Below are positions 47,725 to 56,575 of a stretch of 64,000 bases of DNA, one piece after another. The notes below the pieces were generated by a model. That model saw nothing but the letters and a program-made list of their open reading frames with translations, did no database searches and was not told where the DNA came from. Source of the stretch: Gammaproteobacteria bacterium (lineage in GTDB: Bacteria; Pseudomonadota; Gammaproteobacteria; Enterobacterales; Neiellaceae); NCBI GenBank assembly GCA_017425245.1, contig JAFOOX010000051.1, positions 1 to 64,000 on the forward strand. The letters are read 5' to 3'. Position numbers and translations under genes: made by a program. How positions within the stretch are numbered: the first letter of the stretch is position 1; every line of letters begins with the position of its first letter.

Positions 47725-48918
47725 TTACAGCTCGAGATCGACGTTGTGCAGCTCAACCCAGGGCAGGCCGTGCTTGTTCAGCTCGTCCATGAACGGGTCC
47801 GGGTTGAACTCTTCAACGTTGTAGACGCCCGGCTTCTTCCACTTGCCCTGCAGGTACATCATGGCGCCGATCATCGCCGGCACGCCGGTGGTGTAGCTCA
47901 CACCCTGGGTACCAGTTTCGTCGTAGGCGACCTGATGGCTGCAGTTGTTGTAGACGTAGTAGGTCTTCTCCTGACCATCCTTGAGGCCGCGAATACGGCA
48001 GCCGATGGAGGTCCAGCCGGTGTAGTTCTCGCCCAGATCACCCGGGTTAGGCAGCACTGCCTTCAAGAACTGGATCGGCACGATCTCGACACCGTTGTAG
48101 ATGATCGGATCGATGCGGGCCATGCCGATGTTCTGGATGACGCGCAGGTGGGTCAGGTACTCCTGGCCGAAGGTCATCCAGAAGCGGGCACGCTTCAGGG
48201 TCGGGAAGTTCTTGACCAGCGATTCGAGCTCTTCGTGATAGATCACATAGGACTCTTTCGGGCCGATATCCGGATAGTTCAGCGGCTGGTGGATCTCGTG
48301 CGGCTCGGTCTCCACCCACTGGCCGTTTTCCCAGTATTTACCTTTCTGGGTCACTTCGCGGATGTTGATCTCCGGGTTGAAGTTGGTGGCAAAGGCCTTG
48401 CCATGGTCGCCGGCGTTGCAGTCGACGATGTCCAGATACTGGATCTCGTCGAAGTGGTGCTTGGCCGCATAGGCGGTGTAGACCGAGGTGACACCCGGAT
48501 CGAAGCCGCAACCGAGGATGGCGGTGAGACCAGCCTGCTCGAAGCGCTCCTTGTAGGCCCACTGCCAGGAATACTGGAACTTGGCCTCGTCTTTCGGCTC
48601 GTAGTTGGCCGTGTCGAGGTAAGAGACGCCGCACTCCAGACAGGCATCCATGATGGTCAGGTCCTGATAGGGCAGGGCCACGTTGACCACCAGATCCGGC
48701 TTGAAGCTGTTAATCAGCGCCACCAGTTCAGGCACATTGTCCGCATCGACCTGAGCGGTCTGGATGCGGTTACCACCGACGCGCGCCGCGATGGCGTCGC
48801 ATTTGCTCTTGGTGCGGCTCGCCAGCAGGATCTCGGAGAACACCTCCGGCAGACCGGCCATTTTCACAGCCACGACGGTGCCAACACCACCAGCCCCAAT
48901 GATAAGAACTTTGCCCAT
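47725..48918 (-). CDS. carboxynorspermidine synthase (saccharopine dehydrogenase family)
   Basis: This NADPH enzyme condenses aspartate semialdehyde with diaminopropane or putrescine to carboxynorspermidine or carboxyspermidine. The 397 residues begin with the Rossmann motif LIIGAGGVGTVVA (about 5-17) and show the family segments LDTANYEPKDEAKF and GCGFDPGVTSVYTAYA. It has the length and pairing with nspC of the Vibrio CANSDH. The polyamine made (norspermidine or spermidine) depends on the available diamine and cannot be read from sequence. Confidence 0.94.
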   Translation of the reverse strand: MGKVLIIGAGGVGTVVAVKMAGLPEVFSEILLASRTKSKCDAIAARVGGNRIQTAQVDADNVPELVALINSFKPDLVVNVALPYQDLTIMDACLECGVSYLDTANYEPKDEAKFQYSWQWAYKERFEQAGLTAILGCGFDPGVTSVYTAYAAKHHFDEIQYLDIVDCNAGDHGKAFATNFNPEINIREVTQKGKYWENGQWVETEPHEIHQPLNYPDIGPKESYVIYHEELESLVKNFPTLKRARFWMTFGQEYLTHLRVIQNIGMARIDPIIYNGVEIVPIQFLKAVLPNPGDLGENYTGWTSIGCRIRGLKDGQEKTYYVYNNCSHQVAYDETGTQGVSYTTGVPAMIGAMMYLQGKWKKPGVYNVEEFNPDPFMDELNKHGLPWVELHNVDLEL

Positions 48919-48961
48919 TTCTTCCGGTCTTCACTCTGGTTAAAGGGAAAAAGAGGTGTGC

Positions 48962-48990
48962 GGTATAAGGCATCCTCGACCACAAGTCAA
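48962..48990 (-). promoter_or_regulatory. promoter of the carboxynorspermidine operon
   Basis: On the minus strand TTGACT (48990-48985), a 17-base spacer and TATACC (48967-48962), a near-consensus sigma-70 promoter. It lies 44 bases before the ATG of the synthase gene. Confidence 0.75.
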
Positions 48991-49065
48991 ACAGCGCTCT
49001 GTGACCGGCCGATGACAGTCTTCAGCTAGCCGCCAGTACAACGCTAATAACGCAATTCAACAACC

Positions 49066-49647
49066 TCAACGAAGCGCCGCTGCAAGCTTGCTGACCTTGG
49101 ACAGCCAGCGCTGGCGTTGCTCTGGGGTGCTGCCGCGCACCGGGCCAAAGCTGTGGATCTGAACGGGGCGGATGCCGCAGAACTCAAGGATGGTGCGCTT
49201 CATCTGGTGATGGCCCGGCATGTGGTTGATGAAGCGGTAATACCAGGGGGGTGAGTCCATAGTCACCAGCAGCTGGGCCGAGCGGCCACTGAGTAACTTG
49301 TCCCACAGGCTGGAACCCGTGCGGTACTTGAAAGCGAATCCGGGCAGAAATACCCGGTCGATAAAACCTTTGAGCAGGGCCGGCATGCCCCCCCACCAGG
49401 TGGGATAGACCAACAGCAGATGGTCGGCCCACAGGATCGCCTGCTGGGCAGCCAGCAGATCCGGCTCCAGCTCTTGAGGCTGGCCATAGCCATGGTGCAA
49501 CAGCGGGTCGAACTGCAGCTGGCCCACTGCCAACCAGCGCACCTCATGGCCCGCCTGCTCTGCTGCCTGACGATAGGCCGTGGCCAGTGCCGCGCACAAG
49601 CTATCGACGCATGAGTGCCCCAGCACCACTAGTACCTTACGTTTCAT
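49066..49647 (-). CDS. NAD(P)H-dependent oxidoreductase, flavodoxin-like fold
   Basis: The 193-residue protein belongs to the NQO/KefF/MdaB-type flavin oxidoreductases. It opens with the strand KVLVVLGHSCVDSLC and contains HLLLVYPTWWGGMPALLKGFIDRVFLPGFAF, the hallmark of this family around residues 76-106 (only part is quoted as evidence), then LLVTMDSP. Likely FMN or FAD bound, reducing quinones. It is alone, 34 bases upstream of nothing on the same strand except the RND permease, whose stop lies behind it. Confidence 0.85.
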   Translation of the reverse strand: MKRKVLVVLGHSCVDSLCAALATAYRQAAEQAGHEVRWLAVGQLQFDPLLHHGYGQPQELEPDLLAAQQAILWADHLLLVYPTWWGGMPALLKGFIDRVFLPGFAFKYRTGSSLWDKLLSGRSAQLLVTMDSPPWYYRFINHMPGHHQMKRTILEFCGIRPVQIHSFGPVRGSTPEQRQRWLSKVSKLAAALR

Positions 49648-49681
49648 TCATATCCCTCCGTGGCTGTGTTGGTAGTCGGTT

Positions 49682-52600
49682 TCACGCGGCATCCTGTAGT
49701 TTAACTTCGCCTGCGGTCAGTGCTGGCTGGCGGCGCTGCCGCCACCAATGATCGACATTGGCACCAACCATTAACAGGCAGGGGGTCAGTACCAGAGTCA
49801 GCACAGTGGCGAAGGTCAGGCCGCCGGCAATGGCGGTGGCCAGCTGCGACCACCACTGAGTCGAAGGGCCCCCCACCTCAACGGTGCGCTTGATTAGATC
49901 GATGTTGACCTGCAGCACCATCGGCATCAGGCCCAGAATGGTGGTGCTGGTGGTCAACAGCACCGGCCGCAGGCGCTGAGCCCCTGTGCGTAGCAGCGCC
50001 TCACGCGCTGCCATTCCTTCAGCGCGCAACAAATTGTAGGTGTCGATCAAAATGATGTTGTTGTTAACCACGATGCCGGCCAGCGAGATCACCCCAATAC
50101 CCGACATGACGATGCCAAAGGGTTGCTGCAGCAACAGCATGCCCAGTAGCACTCCCACCGTCGACAGCACTACCGCACTCAGGATCAGCAAGGTCTGGTA
50201 GTAGCTGTTGAACTGGGCCACCAGAATGATGGTCATGATGAACAGCGCCACCAGAAAGGCCTTTTCGAGAAACAGCGAGGATTCATCCTGCTCTTCGTTC
50301 TCGCCCCGATAGTTGACCACCACCCGCGGATCGAGGTTGAGGGTGGGTAGCAGCTTCTGCAACCGCGGCAGCTCGGTGGCCAGCAGGCGCCCCTCTTTCA
50401 TGTCTGCGCTGACGGTGATCACCCGCCGTGAATCGACGCGGCGGATGGTATCGGTCTTGGGCTTGGCCACCCGCTCGACAAAATTGCTGACCGGCACCAG
50501 CCCGCGTTCGGACAGCACCCGCAAGCCATCGAGCCGTTCCAGATGGCGCTGCTCAGCCGGAAAGCGCACCCGGATATCCAGCTCATAATCGACATCATCG
50601 GGGCGGTACTCGCCCAGCTTGAGGCCATTGGTCACCAGCTGCACCGATGCCCCAAGCAGCGCGGCATCGGCACCAAAACGGGCGGCATCGGCGCGATCCA
50701 CCTGCAGCTGCCACTCGATGCCCGGTTTGGTGGCGTCATCGTCGATGTTGGTAAAGCCACCGTTCTCCTCCAACGCCAAGCGCACCGTCTTGACCGCATC
50801 ATTGACCAGCTGCGGATAGCGACTGGAAAGCTCTACTTCCAGCGCCTTGCCACCACCGGGACCGTTTTCGTCCTTGCGCAGTTCGATCTCGACCCCAGCC
50901 ATGTCGGCGGTACGCTGGCGCACCTCGTCGATGATCTGATCGGCGGGCCGGCGCTGGTCCCAATCCACCAGATTGAGGCGCAGGTAGCCCACCCGCTCGC
51001 CGCGACGGCCACTGTTGCCGGTGCGCGAGTAGAGACTTTCGATCTCCTGCATGTCGAGAATGCGTGCCTCGACCTGCTTCATCAGCCGGTCTTTTTCGTC
51101 GATCGACAGATCGCCGTGGGAACGAATCACCATGTTGACGCCGGCCGGTTCCACCTGCGGGAAGAACTCGATACCGGCGTTATGACGGGCAAACAGCACC
51201 ACCACCGCCACAGCCGTGATCAACGCCACCGTCAGCCAGGCCCCGGGGCGGGCCAGGGCCCCGTCCAGCACCTTGACGTAACCGCCGGTAAAACCATCGA
51301 CATGGCGGATATCGCCGCTTTCGGCATCTTCCAGCTGATGGCGCTCGTGCTCGGAGATCTGGCGCGGCTTGCCGATCAGCGAGCCCAGCGTCGGTACGAA
51401 CAGCAGGGCCATAAACAGCGAGGCAGTGAGGGTGACGATCAGGGTGATCGGCAGGTACTTCATGAACTCGCCCATGATCCCGGGCCAGAAGATCAAGGGC
51501 GCAAAGGCGGCCAAGGTAGTGGCGGTGGACGCAATAATTGGCCAGGCCATGCGCCGTGCCGCCAGACTATAAGCCTCGCGTCTGTCCATCCCCTCGGCCA
51601 TACAACGGTCGGCAAACTCGGTGACCACAATCACCCCGTCCACCAGCATGCCCACCGCCATGATCAGGGCAAAAAGCACCACGATGTTGATGGTGTAGCC
51701 CATCACCCCAAGGATCAGGATGCCGGCCAAAAAAGAGCCAGGAATGGCCACCGCCACCAGGGCGGCACTGCGCACACCGAGAAAGGCGATGACCACGATC
51801 ACCACCAGAATTACTGCCGACACCACGTTGTTCTGCAGGTCGTGGAGCATGTCCCTGACCTCTTCCGACATGTCATTGGTGTAGGTCACCTGCACATGCG
51901 CAGGGAACAGCTGTTTAGCGCCATCAACAATGGCCCGCACCTTCTCCACCGTAGTCAGGATGTTCTCACCGGTGCGCTTTTTCACCTCCAGCGACAGCGC
52001 TGGCTCGCCATTAAGACGGGCATAACTGTTGGCATCCTTGAACGAGCGGCGTACATCGGCCACGTCAGCAAAGGTGATCAGCCGTTCGCCCACCGCCTTG
52101 ATCGGCAGCTTCAGCACATCCTCCAGATCCTCGAACACGGCCGGCACCTTGACCGCATGACGGCCGACGCCGGTATCCATGTTGCCCGCCGCCACCAGCT
52201 GGTTGTTGCGTGACAGCAGCTCATAGATATCGCCTTGGTTGAGGTTGTAACTCTCCAGCAGCAGCGGATCGACGATGATCTCCACCATCTCCTCACGCTC
52301 GCCAGCCAGCTCCACCTCCAGCACTTCCGGCAGCGCCTCCAGCCTGTCGCGCAGATCACGGCCGAGCTGCACCAGAGTGCGCTCCGGCACATCACCGGAG
52401 AGGATGACGGTGATGGTGGGGTTCTCGTCCTCCATCTTGATCTCTTCGATCACCGGCTCTTCGGCCCCTTCCGGCAGCTTGGCCTTGGCCAGGGTGACGC
52501 GATCGCGCACATCGGCCAGCACCGCCTTGGGGTCCATACCGGCCATAAACTCGATCAGCACCGAGCCATGGCCCTCGCTGGCGGTCGACTCCATCTGCTT

Positions 52601-52834
52601 GATGCCCGACAGGCCACGCAGCTCGTTCTCCATCGGCCGCAGCAACATGCGCTCGGCATCCTCCGGCGAGATGCCGTCATGAACAATGGAGATGTAGATG
52701 TAGGGGATCACCACATCAGGGTTGGCTTCTTTGGGAATCGCCCGGTAGGTCAGGATGCCGCTCACCAGCAGCAGCACCAGAATCGCCAGCGTAGTGCGGG
52801 CGCGCAGCATCGCCGCAGAGATGAAACTGATCAT
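49682..52834 (-). CDS. RND-family efflux permease
   Basis: This 1050-residue inner-membrane pump has the RND layout: helix 1 (about 13-30), a large periplasmic loop (about 35-330), helices 2-6, a second loop and helices 8-12. The helix-4 proton site reads GMLVDGVIVVTEFAD, with one Asp where AcrB has two. PKEANPDVVIPYIYI near 33-47 is typical of the subgroup often encoded only with an adaptor. Together with the adaptor gene 12 bases upstream it forms an export system; no outer-membrane channel gene is nearby. Substrates unknown. Confidence 0.93.
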   Translation of the reverse strand: MISFISAAMLRARTTLAILVLLLVSGILTYRAIPKEANPDVVIPYIYISIVHDGISPEDAERMLLRPMENELRGLSGIKQMESTASEGHGSVLIEFMAGMDPKAVLADVRDRVTLAKAKLPEGAEEPVIEEIKMEDENPTITVILSGDVPERTLVQLGRDLRDRLEALPEVLEVELAGEREEMVEIIVDPLLLESYNLNQGDIYELLSRNNQLVAAGNMDTGVGRHAVKVPAVFEDLEDVLKLPIKAVGERLITFADVADVRRSFKDANSYARLNGEPALSLEVKKRTGENILTTVEKVRAIVDGAKQLFPAHVQVTYTNDMSEEVRDMLHDLQNNVVSAVILVVIVVIAFLGVRSAALVAVAIPGSFLAGILILGVMGYTINIVVLFALIMAVGMLVDGVIVVTEFADRCMAEGMDRREAYSLAARRMAWPIIASTATTLAAFAPLIFWPGIMGEFMKYLPITLIVTLTASLFMALLFVPTLGSLIGKPRQISEHERHQLEDAESGDIRHVDGFTGGYVKVLDGALARPGAWLTVALITAVAVVVLFARHNAGIEFFPQVEPAGVNMVIRSHGDLSIDEKDRLMKQVEARILDMQEIESLYSRTGNSGRRGERVGYLRLNLVDWDQRRPADQIIDEVRQRTADMAGVEIELRKDENGPGGGKALEVELSSRYPQLVNDAVKTVRLALEENGGFTNIDDDATKPGIEWQLQVDRADAARFGADAALLGASVQLVTNGLKLGEYRPDDVDYELDIRVRFPAEQRHLERLDGLRVLSERGLVPVSNFVERVAKPKTDTIRRVDSRRVITVSADMKEGRLLATELPRLQKLLPTLNLDPRVVVNYRGENEEQDESSLFLEKAFLVALFIMTIILVAQFNSYYQTLLILSAVVLSTVGVLLGMLLLQQPFGIVMSGIGVISLAGIVVNNNIILIDTYNLLRAEGMAAREALLRTGAQRLRPVLLTTSTTILGLMPMVLQVNIDLIKRTVEVGGPSTQWWSQLATAIAGGLTFATVLTLVLTPCLLMVGANVDHWWRQRRQPALTAGEVKLQDAA

Positions 52835-52846
52835 GGCCCGGCTCCC

Positions 52847-53926
52847 TTAGCGCTTGAACTCGGCAACCACCCGGTCACCGGCACGGACAAATCCCTGGCC
52901 CAGGGTGATGATGTCAATGTCCCGGCCCAGCCCGCTCAGCCACAGGCCATCGCGTTCTGACTTGACGATCTGCACCGGGGTGAAAGCGACGATGCTATCA
53001 ACCACCGACTTGATACCGATCCGTCCCTGTTCATCCAGAGCCAGCAGTGCTGGCGTCACCTTAATCGCCTCAGTCTGCCCCAGCGGCAGCAGAACTGCGC
53101 CTGATTGACCAGCGATCCACTTGCCCTCGGAATTGGCAATCGCCACTTCGATATCAAAGGTGGCCGTGTCGGCATTGGCGACCCGTGACAGATAGCGCAG
53201 GGTTCCCGCCACGATCTGGCCATCCAGCAGCCTGACCCGCGCCGGTTGTCCAGGGCGAAGGGTAACCATGTGCTGCTCGGTGACACTGGCCTTGACCACC
53301 AGCGGATCAATGTCGTGCACCCGGGCGATGGGATCGCCCACCGCCAGATAGTCACCCACCTCCACCAGTCGCTCGTTGAGCACTCCATCAAACGGGGCGC
53401 GGACGCTGGTGTTGGCCAAATCCAGCTGCAGGCTGGCCACCGTCGCTTCGGCATCGACCAGATTGGCTTTGGCTTCGGCCAGCCGGGCGCGACCGGTGAA
53501 GCCCTTCTCATCGAGGCGAGCGGCACCATCAAACTCAATACGGCGCTGATCGAGCAGCGCCTGAGCGCGCGCCAGCTGCTGACGCAGATCGCGCTCATCG
53601 AGGCGCACCAGCACCTCCCCTTGCTTAACCAACGCCCCGCGCTCTACCGGCACCGCAACCACCCGCCCGCTCACTTCGGCGCCGAGGGTAGCCATCCGCT
53701 CCGCCTGAGTGCGGCCATAGAGCTCCACCTCTCGCTCAACTAGCGTCGCGGAAAAGTGCTTTACTTCAACCCGCGCCAGCGGCGCATCCTGACGTTCCAC
53801 CAGCGGCGCTTCGGCTGGCGGAAAGAGCACCGCACTGGCGATGTAAAGGGTCAAAGCCAGCGCCAGTAAACCTGCGATCAGCCATGGCGATTTAAGCCGG
53901 TTGCCAGAAGTAATAACAGATGACAT
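52847..53926 (-). CDS. RND efflux periplasmic adaptor subunit
   Basis: This is the membrane fusion protein for the adjacent RND pump. It has 359 residues with an N-terminal anchor (about 14-33), a barrel-sandwich lipoyl domain (AEVSGRVVAVPVERGALVKQGEVLVRL near 90), a helical hairpin (about 110-165), and the second lipoyl half APFDGVLNERLVEVGDYLAVGDP. The ATG at 53926 is used because GGAG precedes it by 9 bases; an ATG at 53941 is in frame. Confidence 0.92.
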   Translation of the reverse strand: MSSVITSGNRLKSPWLIAGLLALALTLYIASAVLFPPAEAPLVERQDAPLARVEVKHFSATLVEREVELYGRTQAERMATLGAEVSGRVVAVPVERGALVKQGEVLVRLDERDLRQQLARAQALLDQRRIEFDGAARLDEKGFTGRARLAEAKANLVDAEATVASLQLDLANTSVRAPFDGVLNERLVEVGDYLAVGDPIARVHDIDPLVVKASVTEQHMVTLRPGQPARVRLLDGQIVAGTLRYLSRVANADTATFDIEVAIANSEGKWIAGQSGAVLLPLGQTEAIKVTPALLALDEQGRIGIKSVVDSIVAFTPVQIVKSERDGLWLSGLGRDIDIITLGQGFVRAGDRVVAEFKR

Positions 53927-54025
53927 GAGAAGTGACTCCATTCAGGGCGCGAACGACCCGGGAACAGCAGGGGATTAGCCTGCAGCATAGGGAAGGCGCA
54001 GATGACAAAGTGGGGCAAAGTGTTA

Positions 54026-54063
54026 ACAAAAATATGAACACTGGCGCTCAGGAACAAGCGCCA
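54026..54063 (-). terminator. probable terminator after erpA
   Basis: On the minus strand TGGCGCT and AGCGCCA (54063-54042) form a 7-base-pair stem 28 bases beyond the erpA stop. A T-rich stretch (CATATTTTTGTT) follows about 8 bases later, so it is a weak to moderate terminator. Confidence 0.5.
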
Positions 54064-54090
54064 GCAACGGGACCAGCGGGCAGAGCGCCG

Positions 54091-54438
54091 TCAGACGCTA
54101 AACGAAGAGCCGCAGCCGCAAGTTGATTTGGCGTTGGGATTGGTGACATGGAAGCGGGAACCTTCCAGCCCCTCGCTGTAATCGACCTCGGCACCCAGCA
54201 GATACTGCAGGCTCATCGGGTCGACCACCAGCACCACCCCTTCCCGTTCGAGGGTGAAATCGCCATCGTTGACCTTCTCGTCGAAGGTAAAACCATACTG
54301 GAAGCCGGAGCAACCGCCACCGCTGATATAAACCCGCAGCTTGAGGGCCGGATTGCTCTCTTCATCGATCAGCTGCTTCACCTTGCGGGCGGCAGATTCG
54401 CTAAAGGTCAGGGGCAGCGCCTCGGCTACGTCATTCAT
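54091..54438 (-). CDS. erpA: iron-sulfur cluster insertion protein ErpA
   Basis: ErpA is an A-type carrier that delivers Fe-S clusters to apo-enzymes including those of isoprenoid synthesis. The 115-residue protein has the three ligand cysteines in GGGCSGF and the terminal CGCGSSF. The ATG at 54438 gives [12 protein letters not shown], like E. coli. It is followed by a hairpin and lies 42 bases from the DUF6776-like gene upstream on the same strand. Confidence 0.95.
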   Translation of the reverse strand: MNDVAEALPLTFSESAARKVKQLIDEESNPALKLRVYISGGGCSGFQYGFTFDEKVNDGDFTLEREGVVLVVDPMSLQYLLGAEVDYSEGLEGSRFHVTNPNAKSTCGCGSSFSV

Positions 54439-54479
54439 CGGGGCCTCTCGCCTCAATCCGGTAATAGAACGGGATTATC

Positions 54480-55286
54480 CTATTCCCGAGTGTTTTGTTC
54501 AACTATAGCGCTATCACCACTTTCATTCATGCTCGCGGCTTCCGTGATACCGGCATCTATCGCCGGTTCGTTGTGACCCACCAGATCGACCCAGACGAAG
54601 GAGCGCTCGGTGCGGGTTGACGCCAAGCCGCGTGCAGCGCTGCGCTCAACGCTCACCTTGAGCCGCGACGGCGCAAAGCCTTCGGGCAGAACCGCCGTAC
54701 CCTCCACCACCTGAAAATAGCGCAGGGCGATGGTGCGCTGGGCCTTGTCGAACCCGGCCAATGCCAGCAGATCGTGGTTTTGTGGGCTCAGCCCATCACT
54801 GCCCTCCACCACCACTTTGACCGTGGCCTTGGAGGCGCTCTTGTGCTGCCCCTGCTGCACCACCACCAGCCGGAAGCGAAAACTGCGCGGCGCATCCAGC
54901 GGCTGCAACTCCACCCCCTCAATCACCAGACCACTGCTGGCGTTGCCATCGGGGTTCACCAGGCTGCGATAAAACGCCAGCTCCTGCTGGGCATTGGCCA
55001 GCTGGGTAGTGAGATCGGTCAACGCTTTGCGGTTCTGCTCGTCGCGACCATAGGCCACCACCAGATCAGCGCGGGCCTTGGCCAGCGCTTGCTGCACCTC
55101 GCCATGCTGCTGTTGCAGGCTGACATGCCGGGTCTTGAGCTGGCTTTCAGCAGCCAGAGTGGCGGCGCGATCGGCGCTGTCCCACCACAGAGTCAGCAGG
55201 CTGCCGGCCACAGCGGCCAGCAGCCACGGCCACAGCCGGTTCCAGTGGCGACGCAAGGCATCAAAATCAGGGGGTTGATTGAGCAA
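54480..55286 (-). CDS. DUF6776-like inner-membrane protein
   Basis: The 268-residue protein has one membrane helix (about 18-35, PWLLAAVAGSLLTLWW), a coiled coil (about 45-105, with LQQQHGEVQQALAKARADL) and a C-terminal beta-rich periplasmic domain (about 115-235). This layout and its place next to erpA match the family I know as DUF6776. Function unknown. The end is Ser/Glu rich. Its neighbour erpA is 42 bases downstream. Confidence 0.7.
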   Translation of the reverse strand: MLNQPPDFDALRRHWNRLWPWLLAAVAGSLLTLWWDSADRAATLAAESQLKTRHVSLQQQHGEVQQALAKARADLVVAYGRDEQNRKALTDLTTQLANAQQELAFYRSLVNPDGNASSGLVIEGVELQPLDAPRSFRFRLVVVQQGQHKSASKATVKVVVEGSDGLSPQNHDLLALAGFDKAQRTIALRYFQVVEGTAVLPEGFAPSRLKVSVERSAARGLASTRTERSFVWVDLVGHNEPAIDAGITEAASMNESGDSAIVEQNTRE

Positions 55287-55391
55287 AAAGGGCTCCAGCG
55301 GACGTCATCTGCCCCATGGTAGCCCGCTACCACGCTGTCTTCCAAATCAGGGCTGTGCGGCGTGTCAATTCCCGCCCCTCGCCCCCTTTGC

Positions 55392-55432
55392 TATAGTGGC
55401 GCCCCAGCCGCGACCCCCGCTGCCGGGGTCGC
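55392..55432 (+). promoter_or_regulatory. pyrB -10 box and leader hairpin
   Basis: TATAGT at 55392-55397 is a good -10 box (the -35 TTCCCG is poor). About 13 bases downstream an 8-base-pair hairpin (GCGACCCC, loop of 7, GGGGTCGC; 55410-55432) lies in the untranslated leader, 56 bases before the ATG. No T run follows it, so it is not a classical pyrBI-type attenuator by itself. Confidence 0.4.
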
Positions 55433-55488
55433 TAACTGGCCGGCCACAACCGCGCCGCCGCCTTGCCCCCCAACGAGGATGCGTTGCC

Positions 55489-56517
55489 ATGAAGACGTTT
55501 ACCGGGTCCAACATTCTGTCGGTGGATCAGTTTGATCGCGAAGCGATCCACACCGTGTTCGAAGTCGCCGATCGCATGGAACCCTACGCCCACCGCAAAA
55601 AGCGCACTCGGGTGCTGGATGGCGCCATTCTCGGCAACCTGTTCTTTGAACCCTCGACCCGCACCCGCGTCAGTTTCGGCACCGCCTTCAACCTGCTTGG
55701 GGGAGAAGTACGCGAAACCGCCGGCATGAACACCTCGGCCCTGTCCAAAGGCGAGTCGCTGTATGACACCGCCCGCGTGCTCTCCAGCTATTCCGACGTG
55801 ATCGCCATGCGTCACCCGCAGTCCGGTTCGGTGGCCGAGTTTGCCCGTGGCAGCCGGGTGCCGGTGATCAACGGCGGCGACGGTAGCAACGAACACCCGA
55901 CCCAGGCCCTGCTCGACCTCTACACCATTCAGAAAGAGCTGCAGCATCAGGGGCGCGACATCGACGGCATGCATATCGCCATGGTCGGTGACCTGCGCTT
56001 CGGCCGTACCGTCCACTCGCTGTCCAAACTGTTGTGCCTGTACAAGAACATCCGCTTCACCCTGATCTCACCTGCGGACCTGGCAATGCCGGACAAGGTG
56101 CTGGCCGAGCTGGACAAAGTGGGCCATCGCGTCACCATCACCGACCAGCTCGAAGGGCACCTCGACAAGAGCGACATCCTCTACCTGACCCGCATTCAGG
56201 AGGAGCGCTTCCCCAGTCAGGAAGAAGCCAACAAGTACCGTGGCAAATTCCGCCTCAACCAGTCGATCTACACCCAGAACTGCCAGTCCAACACCGTGAT
56301 CATGCACCCGCTGCCGCGCGACTCGCGGGCCGAGGCCAACGAGCTGGACGACGATCTCAACCAGCATCCGAACCTGGCGATCTTCCGTCAGGCCGACAAC
56401 GGCGTGCTGATCCGTATGGCCCTGTTCACCCTGGTGCTGGGGGTCAACAACGTGATCCACCATTACGACTGCCCGGTACAGTGGCTGACCAGCAAGAGTG
56501 ATCAGCAGGGGCTCTGA
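55489..56517 (+). CDS. pyrB: aspartate carbamoyltransferase catalytic chain
   Basis: PyrB joins carbamoyl phosphate to aspartate, the first committed step of pyrimidine synthesis. The 342 residues include the carbamoyl-phosphate site FFEPSTRTRVSFG (about 47-59), the aspartate-binding region GGDGSNEHPTQALLDL and MHPLPRDSRA near 270. It is longer than E. coli PyrB (311). No pyrI regulatory gene follows; hemL comes next after 58 bases. The ATG follows GAGGATGCG; a frame extending to 55279 crosses the promoter. Confidence 0.93.
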   Translation: MKTFTGSNILSVDQFDREAIHTVFEVADRMEPYAHRKKRTRVLDGAILGNLFFEPSTRTRVSFGTAFNLLGGEVRETAGMNTSALSKGESLYDTARVLSSYSDVIAMRHPQSGSVAEFARGSRVPVINGGDGSNEHPTQALLDLYTIQKELQHQGRDIDGMHIAMVGDLRFGRTVHSLSKLLCLYKNIRFTLISPADLAMPDKVLAELDKVGHRVTITDQLEGHLDKSDILYLTRIQEERFPSQEEANKYRGKFRLNQSIYTQNCQSNTVIMHPLPRDSRAEANELDDDLNQHPNLAIFRQADNGVLIRMALFTLVLGVNNVIHHYDCPVQWLTSKSDQQGL

Positions 56518-56575
56518 CCCCGCCTGAGCCGACATTGACCAAGGGGCGCCCGCGCGCCCCGCCTGAGGAGTTTGC

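Noticed and set aside
47746-49029. Long open frame (427 codons) on the plus strand opposite the carboxynorspermidine synthase gene
   Set aside because: It mirrors a well-identified gene; high GC with strong third-position bias often opens the antisense frame. The composition (His, Gly, Asp-rich) is not protein-like.
50543-52213. Plus-strand open frame of 556 codons opposite the RND permease
   Set aside because: Low-complexity translation rich in His and Gln, no recognisable domain, and fully within a conserved gene on the other strand.
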